DNA of 64,000 nt from Aliikangiella sp964411875 (GTDB lineage Bacteria > Pseudomonadota > Gammaproteobacteria > Enterobacterales > Kangiellaceae). Position 1 is the stretch's first letter, and the number at the start of each line of letters is the position of its first letter. Positions 1 through 7,877 of this stretch are shown here, one piece after another. Position numbers and translations under genes: made by a program. The stretch lies in the NCBI GenBank assembly GCA_964411875.1, contig CAYPMT010000001.1, forward strand, positions 1 to 64,000. Reading direction: 5' to 3'. The notes under the pieces are model-generated. The model made no database searches, was not told the DNA's origin, and worked only from the letters and a program-made list of their open reading frames with translations.

Positions 1-54
1 CAAAATTGAATTGGCAGATTAGATCGCCTAATAGCATTCAATCGACTGTTAAGT
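1..54 (+). other. 3' end of an upstream integron attC site (partial)
   Basis: A GTTAAGT core at 48-54 fits the attC R' consensus GTTRRRY. It is the exact complement of the ACTTAAC core at 389-395 at the end of the next cassette, as expected because both belong to the same cassette when it is circular. Recombination would cut after G48, so the first complete cassette starts at 49. The left half of this attC lies outside the window, so the remaining arms cannot be checked. Confidence 0.55.
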
Positions 55-58
55 GTAA

Positions 59-385
59 ATGAACATGAATCCTGCAATTGAAAAACTGAACGAATATCTT
101 GCAGAACTAAGCGAGGTGAATAGCTTTGCCTCCATTGAAGCAAAGGCAGAGCACATTGGTCTAATCGACCAGGTTAAGTCGAGTATTGGTCAGCTTAAGC
201 TATGTGATAACTTTGGTATCAATGCTGGCTCACTTGTCAGTGTTCTACCGGAAACCGAGAATCCGAATTTCTGTTATCTTGCTGTTCACGAAAATGAGTC
301 ATCTAACCCGGAAAACTGGGAAGAAGTAATATTCAAAGGGCAACAAATACAGTTTAGTGGTGGTGATCTTGTTATTCGCAAGTAG
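59..385 (+). CDS. Integron cassette 1 protein, unknown function
   Basis: This ORF encodes 108 residues and starts (ATG, with a second ATG two codons later) about ten bases inside cassette 1. No ribosome-binding site is visible and there is no room for a promoter, which is usual for cassettes read from an upstream Pc promoter. The protein is acidic and soluble, with no signal peptide or membrane segment: a helical N-terminal half, then a likely beta-rich C-terminal half from about residue 55. The TAG stop lies four bases before the attC core. I recognise no family and do not assign a function. Confidence 0.6.
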   Translation: MNMNPAIEKLNEYLAELSEVNSFASIEAKAEHIGLIDQVKSSIGQLKLCDNFGINAGSLVSVLPETENPNFCYLAVHENESSNPENWEEVIFKGQQIQFSGGDLVIRK

Positions 386-388
386 TTC

Positions 389-472
389 ACTTAACAATCG
401 CAGGCACAGCGACGGCTTTTCCGTTGCGGCTTTGCCTCCACTACAAAGCCGCGCGTGCTGCGGGCGTTATGT
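389..472 (+). repeat. attC recombination site of cassette 1
   Basis: The R'' core ACTTAAC (389-395) and the R' core GTTATGT (466-472) bracket an imperfect palindrome of 84 bases. The inner arms CGCAGGCACAGC (399-410) and GCGTGCTGCGG (453-463) pair with an unpaired extra G, matching the extrahelical base typical of folded attC sites. The centre contains a perfect hairpin, GCGGCTTTG (426-434) with CAAAGCCGC (444-452). The site is GC-rich against its AT-rich surroundings. Confidence 0.85.
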
Positions 473-724
473 GAAAAACTGAAAATTGAAAACGGAAAAC
501 CATTTTTGAGAAAAGAACTTAGACAAAGAATCGTCGAAGTATGCGATTTAAAAATTGAAAAGAAGGGATCTAATGTCGGATTGTCATTTTACGCGTTTTT
601 TAAGAATAAAAACGATCAGCCGGAAATTTTAATAGAAGCTGCAAAATGGTGGATAGAAACCCACAAATTGGATCATTTTGAAAAAGCAGAAAAAATCAAA
701 CGTATGGTGCTAGCTGGTGACTAA
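455..724 (+). CDS. Integron cassette 2 protein, DUF6500-like (tentative), unknown function
   Basis: The frame is open from a GTG at 455, but that codon lies inside the attC of cassette 1. The true start is therefore inside cassette 2 (after 466), possibly TTG at 506, which would give about 72 residues. The protein is small, charged and without membrane segments. It carries the pattern LSFYAFFKNKNDQPE followed by AAKWWIETHKLDHFEKA. From memory this resembles small cassette-borne proteins filed as DUF6500; no function is known and I could not search. Its TAA stop lies 15 bases before the next attC core. A cassette-borne gene like this depends on an upstream array promoter. Confidence 0.55.
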   Translation: MLRALCEKLKIENGKPFLRKELRQRIVEVCDLKIEKKGSNVGLSFYAFFKNKNDQPEILIEAAKWWIETHKLDHFEKAEKIKRMVLAGD

Positions 725-739
725 CGTGGAGCGCGTATC

Positions 740-770
740 ACATAACAAACAGCTCCAGTTGACGTTATGT
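740..770 (+). repeat. Short attC-like site of cassette 2
   Basis: ACATAAC (740-746) and GTTATGT (764-770) are perfect inverted repeats. ACATAAC is also complementary to the GTTATGT at 466-472 where cassette 2 begins, as cassette biology requires. Only 17 bases separate the cores, well below the usual attC length of roughly 55-140, so the internal arms seem deleted. A second pairing, TAACGTGGAGC (722-732) with GCTCCA (752-757) and GTTA (764-767), may restore a longer foldable site. Confidence 0.6.
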
Positions 771-785
771 TTAAGGTGAGTTTAA

Positions 786-1091
786 GTGGAATTAAAGAAA
801 ATAGAACAAGAAGTAAATAAGCTAACCCGACAGCATAAGCAATCTAGGTGGATTGCGCTCATTATCTATTTTTCGGGATTGATATTTTGCTTTTATCTAG
901 TGAATTTGAAGTATGGCGGGATAGTCGAAGGGAAGCTTTACGAGTTGGCAGCTTCTGATCTTCAAGTGTTCCTTGCTTCATACTTTGGAGTAATGATAGG
1001 GGTAACATTGGGACGGTGGTCTGGTAGTGATGAGCTTAAGCTTCTACGAAAAATTGCATCTGAAGGTGAAAAACATAACAAGCCGGTGTAG
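786..1091 (+). CDS. Integron cassette 3 protein, small two-helix membrane protein
   Basis: The ORF encodes 101 residues from a GTG start, with AAGGTGAG at 773-780 as a convincing ribosome-binding site inside the cassette. The protein begins with a charged amphipathic stretch (1-20), then two hydrophobic segments at about residues 22-40 and 59-76, and ends in a short charged tail. It therefore looks like a small inner-membrane protein with both ends in the cytoplasm. The stop codon lies inside the following attC-like site. I recognise no family. Small membrane proteins are common cassette cargo, including defence and stress proteins, but nothing here shows which role applies. Confidence 0.65.
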   Translation: MELKKIEQEVNKLTRQHKQSRWIALIIYFSGLIFCFYLVNLKYGGIVEGKLYELAASDLQVFLASYFGVMIGVTLGRWSGSDELKLLRKIASEGEKHNKPV

Positions 1092-1147
1092 CGTGCCTTC
1101 GGCTGGACTCAGCACTGCGTGCTTCGCCGGTAGTAGCGGCATTACGA
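1073..1147 (+). repeat. Degenerate terminal attC-like site of cassette 3
   Basis: ACATAAC at 1073-1079 is complementary to the GTTATGT at which cassette 3 begins (764-770), and it is followed by AA and a GC-rich stretch as in cassette 1. The right side ends CGGC-ATTACGA (1137-1147), parallel to GGGC-GTTATGT of the first site but with the G of the core replaced by A. The inner arms pair poorly. The predicted cut point falls between 1141 and 1142, exactly at the last base of the cca stop codon. I read this as the array-chromosome junction. Confidence 0.5.
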
Positions 1148-2362
1148 TAATCGCAGCATTTTAACCACTTTGATACGTGCTTGATGTATCGCATCGCCAA
1201 GTTTTTTCCCTTGATAGCCTTGTTTAATTAACTGTTGAGTATCAATTTGTTGGCAGGCGCTCAATGCTTGTTTGAGCTGCTTAGCCTGAGGGTAGTCTCT
1301 GTTTTCGAAACCGGTTCGACCTTTGTAGTCAGCTTCACAGGCATGCAAAAATTGTTGAAATTGCTCTGGTTTTCTAAAAGCATCGGTACGTATTAATAAC
1401 TTTACAATAGTGTTAGGTTTAAGCTGACTGAGTTGGTGTACTTGTAAATGAAATTCGCTGGTTATCTTAGCTAGTTGGCTATAATTTGAGGGGGCTTTAA
1501 TACGTTCACAAAGCTGTTCAATAACCGCTATGCCAGCTTTTTCATGACCTCGATGTTTCGGCCAAAGATACTCAGGTGTTTCGCCCTTGCCTAAATCATG
1601 GCAAAGTGCTGCAAATCGAGTCATTGGTTCAGGGCTTAGTTTGCTGACTTGTTCCATAACCATCATGGTATGAATGCCTGTGTCGATCTCTGGATGCCAT
1701 TCTATAGGGTTGGGAATTCCCCATAATTTATCAAGCTCAGCAAACCAGTATTTAAGTCCATCGCAGTTTCTTAAGACTTCAAAATACACATGTGGTGATT
1801 GCTCGGCCAAAGCTCTAACGGTTTCTTTCCATATGCGCTCACCTGGCAGTATTTTTATTTCGTCCGTTTGAACAATTTGCTGCATTAATTCTTGAGTTTC
1901 TGGAGCAATCTTAAAACCTAGATGATGATAGCGAGCCGCAAAGCGAGCGACTCGAATGACTCTAAGCGGATCTTCGCTAAAAGCCGATGAAACATGACGG
2001 AGAACTTTATTGTGCAAATCTGACTGGCCATTATAAGGGTCGATAATTTGACCTTGTTGGTCCATTGCCATGGCATTAATGGTTAAATCTCGGCGCTTGA
2101 GGTCTTCTTCTAAGGTTATGTTTTTATTGGCATTAATATCAAAGCCGTAATAGCCTTGTCCTGATTTACGCTCAGTTCTGGCTAATGCATATTCTTCTTT
2201 TGTATCCGGGTGGAGAAATACAGGAAAGTCTTTGCCTACTTGAGTAAACCCTTGCTCAAGCATTTGTTGAGGACTAGTACCAATAACGACCCAGTCTTGT
2301 TCTTTAACTGGGTATTTGAGTAATTTATCGCGAACAGCGCCACCAACTAGAAAAATCTGCAT
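1142..2362 (-). CDS. cca: CCA tRNA nucleotidyltransferase with HD domain
   Basis: This enzyme adds or repairs the 3' CCA of tRNAs in the cytoplasm. The 406 residues match the E. coli enzyme in length (412) and layout. GGAVRDKLL (7-15) is the nucleotide-binding signature, the DLKRRDLTINAMA block lies near residue 90, and an HD phosphohydrolase domain (CHDLGKG, about 254) follows, as in multifunctional gammaproteobacterial Cca. The first catalytic carboxylate, Asp21 in E. coli (KDRDW), reads Glu here (KEQDW); Asp23 is kept. The gene is transcribed leftwards and its stop codon abuts the integron cassette array. Downstream sequence is therefore foreign, and no terminator is seen between them. Confidence 0.95.
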   Translation of the reverse strand: MQIFLVGGAVRDKLLKYPVKEQDWVVIGTSPQQMLEQGFTQVGKDFPVFLHPDTKEEYALARTERKSGQGYYGFDINANKNITLEEDLKRRDLTINAMAMDQQGQIIDPYNGQSDLHNKVLRHVSSAFSEDPLRVIRVARFAARYHHLGFKIAPETQELMQQIVQTDEIKILPGERIWKETVRALAEQSPHVYFEVLRNCDGLKYWFAELDKLWGIPNPIEWHPEIDTGIHTMMVMEQVSKLSPEPMTRFAALCHDLGKGETPEYLWPKHRGHEKAGIAVIEQLCERIKAPSNYSQLAKITSEFHLQVHQLSQLKPNTIVKLLIRTDAFRKPEQFQQFLHACEADYKGRTGFENRDYPQAKQLKQALSACQQIDTQQLIKQGYQGKKLGDAIHQARIKVVKMLRLS

Positions 2363-2629
2363 AGCTAATTCAACCTGTTAATCGCCAAAAATAACTCACT
2401 GCTAAACGGAAGTCTTTGATCTGGTTAGATTTTTTTTGATATTTAGACTGTGTTTAGAGCAGTTCCCTGGTTTTTGATAAGTGCTTTTTTCTTGACTTAA
2501 ACTATTGTTATCGCCCATTATGTTTGTCTTTTTCAGCGCTACTAACTGCGTCATTCTAGCATTAAAGATGTTCTTTTGACGAATTGTCAGTAAATATTTT
2601 GATTTTTAATAAAAAAAACCAGTTTGCTT

Positions 2630-4435
2630 ATGTATTTAGATTATTTTTCACTAAAAGAAAAGCCCTTTTCGATTTCGCCTGATCCGCGCTTTTTATTTAT
2701 GAGTGAGCGTTATAGAGAAGCGCTTTCTCATTTAACTTATGGTGTACAAGAAGGTGGTGGTTTTGTTCTTTTAACAGGTGAAGTAGGCACAGGAAAAACG
2801 ACCATTTGTCGATGTTTGTTGCAACAATTACCGGATAATACTCGTTTAGCTTTTGTGCTTAATCCGAAATTAAATAGTATTGAATTACTAGCAACTATTT
2901 GCGATGAATTAAAAATCAGTTACCCAGAAAATTGTACGAGTTTAAAAACGTTAACTGATCGATTGAACGAGTATTTATTAGCATCCTACCGAAACGACTT
3001 AAATGTTATTGTTATGATTGATGAAGCTCAGAATCTAGATACGGATGTCTTAGAGCAAATTCGTTTGTTAACCAATCTAGAAACTAATCAAAAAAAGTTA
3101 CTGCAAATTATTTTAGTTGGGCAGCCAGAATTACAAAAAAAATTAGCTAAACGTAATTTACGTCAATTAGCGCAACGTATTACTGCTCGATATCATTTAA
3201 CGCCCATGACGCTCAGAGAAACTATGGCTTATGTCATGCATCGAGTTAGAATTGCTGGTTGTAATCGAGGGCTTTTTTCTCAACTTGCTATTGAATATTT
3301 ATATCAAAAAACAGAGGGGATTCCTCGCTTAATCAATACTATTTCTGACAGGGCTTTAATGGGGGTTGCTGCGAAGAAGCTTGATAAAGTTAATTTGAAA
3401 ATCATTCAGCAAGCTGCGCAAGAAATTTTAGGTGAAGAAGTTCAGTATGAAGAAAAAGTACATGAGACGAATATTCCGGAACAAAGAAATTATGAACAAA
3501 AATTTTCTAAACCAAAATCATATGAAGCTGCTGAATTAGATTCTACGCCTTGGTTGAAACCGGTATTGTTGGGTTTGTTTTTAATATTGGGTTTAGGTGT
3601 GGCTTATTGGTTAGTAGAGGGCCAGCAGGAAGCGCTTAATGAGCGACCCAAAATTACGACTAAAAAACCGAAGGTTTTTAAGTTTAAGGAAACACTTAAG
3701 CCTAAAGAAACACTTAAATCTCAAGAAGCTGTTGCATCATCGAGTATTGAGCTGACTGAAGTTGAATCAATTGAATCAGAAACAGTTGAAACGCAAAAAA
3801 CTAAAGTTATTGAAACGCCCAATTTAGTTGAGTATTTGTTAGCTGGGCAAGAAAAGGACACTTATGGAAATAATTCTATGCAAGACTTGTTAAAGCTTTG
3901 GCAAATCGATTATATGCCGTTAAGTGACTCAAGTGGTTGTAATTTTGCAATGGGTTATGGCTTGAAATGTACAGAATATTCCGGTCAGTGGGAAGAGTTA
4001 CGAGAGCTTAACCGGCCAGCTATTTTAAAATTTTCAGCGGGACTCAAAGGTGAATTTTGGGTGACCTTAAAATCTTTACAGGAGACTCAGGCAACCTTAA
4101 TTGTAGGTAACCAAGAGAAAACAGTTAGCATTGAACGTTTATCAACCCTTTGGTCCGGTAAATTTATACTACTTTGGAGTGTTTCACCAAACTATCAAGG
4201 CGGTATAAAATTAGGTGATCGAGGAAGAGCGGTATCTTGGTTATCGGAAAGCTTAAATAAAATTAATCAGCCATATGGTGAAGAGTATCCGATTGTTTCT
4301 ATTTTTGATAATGCATTAAAAAGACGATTAATGGATTTTCAGCTTAGTCGAAATATTCAGCCGGATGGTATTGCTGGTATACGTACTATACTTAAAATTA
4401 ATGAAGAAACATTAAGCGGCATTCCACTATTGTAA
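2630..4435 (+). CDS. gspA: GspA/ExeA-type AAA+ ATPase with peptidoglycan-binding domain
   Basis: GspA works with GspB to insert or place the type II secretion secretin through the cell wall. The protein has an N-terminal AAA+ domain with Walker A GEVGTGKT (50-57) and Walker B MIDEAQ (129-134), a single membrane helix near residues 305-325, a Lys/Glu-rich periplasmic linker, and a C-terminal peptidoglycan-binding fold (LGDRGRAVSWLSESLNK, then FQLSRNIQPDGIAG). ATG 2630 is preferred to the TTG at 2624 because YLDYFSLKEKPFSI is the usual family start. It is followed 88 bases later by gspB. No other type II secretion genes are in the window, so the pair is detached from the main gsp operon. Confidence 0.9.
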   Translation: MYLDYFSLKEKPFSISPDPRFLFMSERYREALSHLTYGVQEGGGFVLLTGEVGTGKTTICRCLLQQLPDNTRLAFVLNPKLNSIELLATICDELKISYPENCTSLKTLTDRLNEYLLASYRNDLNVIVMIDEAQNLDTDVLEQIRLLTNLETNQKKLLQIILVGQPELQKKLAKRNLRQLAQRITARYHLTPMTLRETMAYVMHRVRIAGCNRGLFSQLAIEYLYQKTEGIPRLINTISDRALMGVAAKKLDKVNLKIIQQAAQEILGEEVQYEEKVHETNIPEQRNYEQKFSKPKSYEAAELDSTPWLKPVLLGLFLILGLGVAYWLVEGQQEALNERPKITTKKPKVFKFKETLKPKETLKSQEAVASSSIELTEVESIESETVETQKTKVIETPNLVEYLLAGQEKDTYGNNSMQDLLKLWQIDYMPLSDSSGCNFAMGYGLKCTEYSGQWEELRELNRPAILKFSAGLKGEFWVTLKSLQETQATLIVGNQEKTVSIERLSTLWSGKFILLWSVSPNYQGGIKLGDRGRAVSWLSESLNKINQPYGEEYPIVSIFDNALKRRLMDFQLSRNIQPDGIAGIRTILKINEETLSGIPLL

Positions 4436-4523
4436 ACAATTTAAATAGTTACTAATAAATATAGTTACATTTAAATATAGACACATTGAGTGGTATTTAG
4501 ATTAAAGATTTAAAAGGTTTGTT

Positions 4524-5387
4524 ATGTCGATTTTATTAGATTCGTTACGTCAAAAAGACAAAGAGCAGCAGGTTCCTGTACCGGATATTCATGCTTATCA
4601 TTTTGATGATGAAGACTTGAAGACTGAAAATGATAATAATAACCAAACTAAGCTTTGGCGCGTTTTGGCTTTTATTTTATTATTTTTGTTTTTAGTGAGC
4701 TCTCTTTATTATGCTTATAAGCTGAACAAGTCTAGCGACCAATTATTAGGTAATCCTGAAAAAAACATCAGCGCTAATCCAGCAATGCTAAAAGCGGTAA
4801 AGCCGTCAGTAAAAAAATCAGCAATGGGTACTCAACAAACCAGTGCCCAGTCAACAAAAGAAAATATAAGAAAAGAAAAGGCACCAGCATTAAAGGTCTC
4901 TCGCACTCAAGCAGAAGGAAATAAAACTAATGTTTTACAGAGACATGTAGAAGAGCGGAAATGGTTAGAGCAAGAAAAACAGAGACTTCAGGCAATAAAA
5001 GATGCACAAAGGAAACAATCAGTTATTAGGACAGCCGAAGCCATTAAGTCACAACAACAAGTTGAAAACCTACCTAGTCAGGTGAAAAATCAAGAGCAAG
5101 CGGTTGAGTTTATTGATGCCAAGCCTGCAGAAATTTCCAAAGAGATTGGGCCAGCTATTGCTTGGCAAGAATTATCTAGTGATGAGAAAAAACAGTTTCC
5201 TCAATTACAGATAGGTTCATATGTGATTTCGGATAATCCTCATAAAAGTTTTGTTATTATGCAAAACCGTTTTTATAAAATTAATCAATTTATTACGCCA
5301 GACTTGATTCTGAGAGATATTACGACAGGTTATATTGTTGTCGAGTTTAATAATAAATTGGTTAATGTACCACTAAAGAACAATTAG
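4524..5387 (+). CDS. gspB: GspB-type secretin assembly partner
   Basis: This is the partner of GspA in type II secretin assembly. The 287-residue protein has the family start MSILLDSLRQKDKEQ, one membrane helix around residues 49-66, a long Gln/Lys-rich periplasmic region, and a C-terminal GspB domain (QLQIGSYVISDNPHKSF, ending in a short beta-rich segment, about 225-285). This C-terminal domain is the part that contacts the secretin or periplasmic GspA in characterised systems. AAAGG lies just upstream of the ATG. mrcB follows 17 bases downstream, so gspA-gspB-mrcB may be one transcript. Confidence 0.85.
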   Translation: MSILLDSLRQKDKEQQVPVPDIHAYHFDDEDLKTENDNNNQTKLWRVLAFILLFLFLVSSLYYAYKLNKSSDQLLGNPEKNISANPAMLKAVKPSVKKSAMGTQQTSAQSTKENIRKEKAPALKVSRTQAEGNKTNVLQRHVEERKWLEQEKQRLQAIKDAQRKQSVIRTAEAIKSQQQVENLPSQVKNQEQAVEFIDAKPAEISKEIGPAIAWQELSSDEKKQFPQLQIGSYVISDNPHKSFVIMQNRFYKINQFITPDLILRDITTGYIVVEFNNKLVNVPLKNN

Positions 5388-5404
5388 TCTATTCTGCTTA
5401 ACTG

Positions 5405-7639
5405 ATGCAAAAAGCCGATTTTCTAAAACGTTTAAAAGCAGTTTTTTGGAGACTAGTATTAGTCTTTTTTGTATGCGTTATTTTTTTAGCGATTTATTTA
5501 GACTCACTTGTAAGAGATGAGTTTAAGCAAAGTGCTTGGCATATTCCTGCAAAAGTTTTTGCAAGACCATTATTTTTCAGTTTAGGACAGACACTATCAA
5601 TTCAAACTTTACAAGATGAACTTAATTTGCTCGGTTATCGCTCAAAAATAAAGGCGGTTAATCAAGGTGAATACGAGCGTTACGACAATACCTTTGTAAT
5701 CCATTTAAGGCATTTTAAGTTTTGGGATGGAAATCAGCCAAAGCAATTAATCCAGGTAACTATTAAAAATAATAAAGTTATTGAGTTAATGGATTTTAAA
5801 AAGCAAACAAAAGTTAATTTTATACGCTTGGATCCGCTGATGCTTGGTAGTATTCAGGCTGGAGCAATGGAAGATAGGCAATTAGTTCAATTAGATCAAT
5901 TACCCGAAAAATTTATTGAGACACTGTTAAATACTGAGGATAGAAGTTTTTATAAGCATTGGGGATTATCAATAACCGGTATCATGCGAGCAGCTTGGAG
6001 TAATATTTCTCAAGGTGAAATTCGTCAGGGTGGAAGTACTTTAACCCAGCAGTTGATGAAAAATCACTTTTTGTCCAATGAACGTAATTTGTGGCGAAAA
6101 TTTCGTGAGGCGATTATGGCTGTGTTGGCGGAGTTTCACTATGATAAAGAAACCATTTTACAAGCTTATATTAACGAAGTTTATTTGGGGCAACAGGGCT
6201 CAATTAGTATTCATGGTTTTTCTCGAGCGAGTGAATTCTATTTTGATAAGGATTTAAGTCAGTTAAATCTTAGTCAAATTGCTTTACTTGTCGGTATGGT
6301 TAAAGGGCCATCTTTTTATAATCCTAGAAAACATCCTCAAAGAACAAAAGAGCGAAGAGATTTAGTGTTAAGTCAAATGCTTGAAAGTGAGCTGATTAGT
6401 CAAGTTGATTATGAATCAGCGGTTTCTCAGACATTACAAGTTGTGACTAATGCTAAAACTCAGACTAGTAAAGCGCCAGCTTTTATGGATTTCATTAAAC
6501 GAGAGTTACGTCAAGAATACAGTTTGTCTGAACTACATAAAGATGGCTTGAGGTTATTTACGAGCCTTGATCCTTTGATGCAAAAAAAATCAGAAAGAGC
6601 CTTAAGTGAGCGAATAAAGCAGCTTGAAACAACTAAAAAAGATGAGAGTAGCTTGCAGGGAGCAATTATCCTGAGTGATATTAGCAGTGGTGATATTCTT
6701 GCGATGGTTGGTAATAAGAATCCTAATTACATTGGATTTAATCGAGCGATAGATGCTTATCGACAGACGGGCTCTGTTATTAAACCGTTTGTTTATATGA
6801 CAGCATTAAAAAATCAAAAAAACTTTAATTTAATTACACCTATTTTAGATGAACCTTTTTCATACAAAAATGAAGATGGGAGTTTATGGCAACCTAAAAA
6901 TCATGATGGTCAAGTACATGGCCAAGTTGAATTGAAGCAAGGGCTTATTCATTCTTATAATTTGGCTACGGCTCGATTAGCTTTGGATCTAGGCATTGAT
7001 GAGTTAGTTGAAATGATTAGTGATGCCGGCTTTGAAAGGGAATTAGTGGCTTATCCGTCAATTGCTTTAGGCTCTAAAGAAATGTCGCCACTTGAAGTTT
7101 TAATGCTTTATCAAACATTGGCCAATGATGGCATAGGCATTAAAGCATCAGGATTGATTGCAGTCCAAGATCATCAAGGTAATTTGTTACAGCGTTATGC
7201 GAGAAATGTTGAGGCACGTATTGAGCCAGAAGTTGCTTTTCTGGCAAAGTATTTACTCACTCAAGTTGTTGAGAGTGGGACGGCCAAGTCTATTGGACGG
7301 AGTTTTTCTCAGACCTATGCGGGAAAAACAGGTACAACCAATGATATGAAAGATAGTTGGTATGTTGGGTTTGGCGATGATAAATTATCTGTGGTTTGGT
7401 TGGGCCGTGATGACGGTCTTTCAACAGGTTTGACCGGTTCGACAGGTGCCTTAACCGTTTGGCGTGATCTATTTCGTAGGTTGCAAGAACCGGGAGTTGA
7501 ATTAGTTTTGCCAGATAACATGCTATGGGCCTATCCGTCAGAAGGCTTTTTCTCTGATTGGGGAAGCTGTGAAAATAAGCATTTAGTGCCTTTTGAGCGA
7601 GATCAGCTGCCGAGCGGATATAATGTTTGTGAGCTTTGA
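5405..7639 (+). CDS. mrcB: Bifunctional penicillin-binding protein 1b
   Basis: This protein polymerises and cross-links peptidoglycan at the outer face of the inner membrane. The 744 residues contain a membrane anchor (about 14-33), a UB2H-like segment (about 55-140) that in E. coli binds the activator LpoB, a GT51 glycosyltransferase domain with catalytic Glu178 (TEDRSF) and the GGSTLTQQL block (209-217), and a transpeptidase with Ser457 (SVIK), SYN (517-519) and KTGTT (641-645). It lies directly behind gspAB, which also acts on the cell wall. The 3' region has a small hairpin around the palindrome AAACCTGACAGGTTT (about 7700-7715) but no clear T-tract. Confidence 0.95.
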   Translation: MQKADFLKRLKAVFWRLVLVFFVCVIFLAIYLDSLVRDEFKQSAWHIPAKVFARPLFFSLGQTLSIQTLQDELNLLGYRSKIKAVNQGEYERYDNTFVIHLRHFKFWDGNQPKQLIQVTIKNNKVIELMDFKKQTKVNFIRLDPLMLGSIQAGAMEDRQLVQLDQLPEKFIETLLNTEDRSFYKHWGLSITGIMRAAWSNISQGEIRQGGSTLTQQLMKNHFLSNERNLWRKFREAIMAVLAEFHYDKETILQAYINEVYLGQQGSISIHGFSRASEFYFDKDLSQLNLSQIALLVGMVKGPSFYNPRKHPQRTKERRDLVLSQMLESELISQVDYESAVSQTLQVVTNAKTQTSKAPAFMDFIKRELRQEYSLSELHKDGLRLFTSLDPLMQKKSERALSERIKQLETTKKDESSLQGAIILSDISSGDILAMVGNKNPNYIGFNRAIDAYRQTGSVIKPFVYMTALKNQKNFNLITPILDEPFSYKNEDGSLWQPKNHDGQVHGQVELKQGLIHSYNLATARLALDLGIDELVEMISDAGFERELVAYPSIALGSKEMSPLEVLMLYQTLANDGIGIKASGLIAVQDHQGNLLQRYARNVEARIEPEVAFLAKYLLTQVVESGTAKSIGRSFSQTYAGKTGTTNDMKDSWYVGFGDDKLSVVWLGRDDGLSTGLTGSTGALTVWRDLFRRLQEPGVELVLPDNMLWAYPSEGFFSDWGSCENKHLVPFERDQLPSGYNVCEL

Positions 7640-7734
7640 GGCTAGTCAAAAAGCGACAGTCTCTAGATTACTTAGAGAATTAGATCTATTATTTGTAAAA
7701 ACCTGACAGGTTTCAATTAAAAGGTAAAATATTA

Positions 7735-7763
7735 TTGTTCTTATTAGGTGTATATGATATATA
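7735..7763 (+). promoter_or_regulatory. Sigma-70 promoter of dksA with GC-rich discriminator
   Basis: TTGTTC (7735-7740) and TATATA (7758-7763) are spaced by 17 bases. The following TCCGCGCC is a GC-rich discriminator, a feature of promoters repressed by ppGpp and DksA, so dksA may be self-limiting. The leader to the ATG would be about 105 bases. Confidence 0.55.
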
Positions 7764-7877
7764 TCCGCGCCTAAATAAAACTTGAATAGACTTAATTTTA
7801 AGTCAAAAAATTAACTAATAATAGCTGTATTGTTAAAAACTTAATATAATCAACTAGTTAAGCTGGCGGAGAAAATA

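Noticed and set aside
7290..7649. A 119-residue minus-strand frame inside mrcB
   Set aside because: It lies wholly within the well-supported transpeptidase domain of mrcB, has no ribosome-binding site and no recognisable domain.
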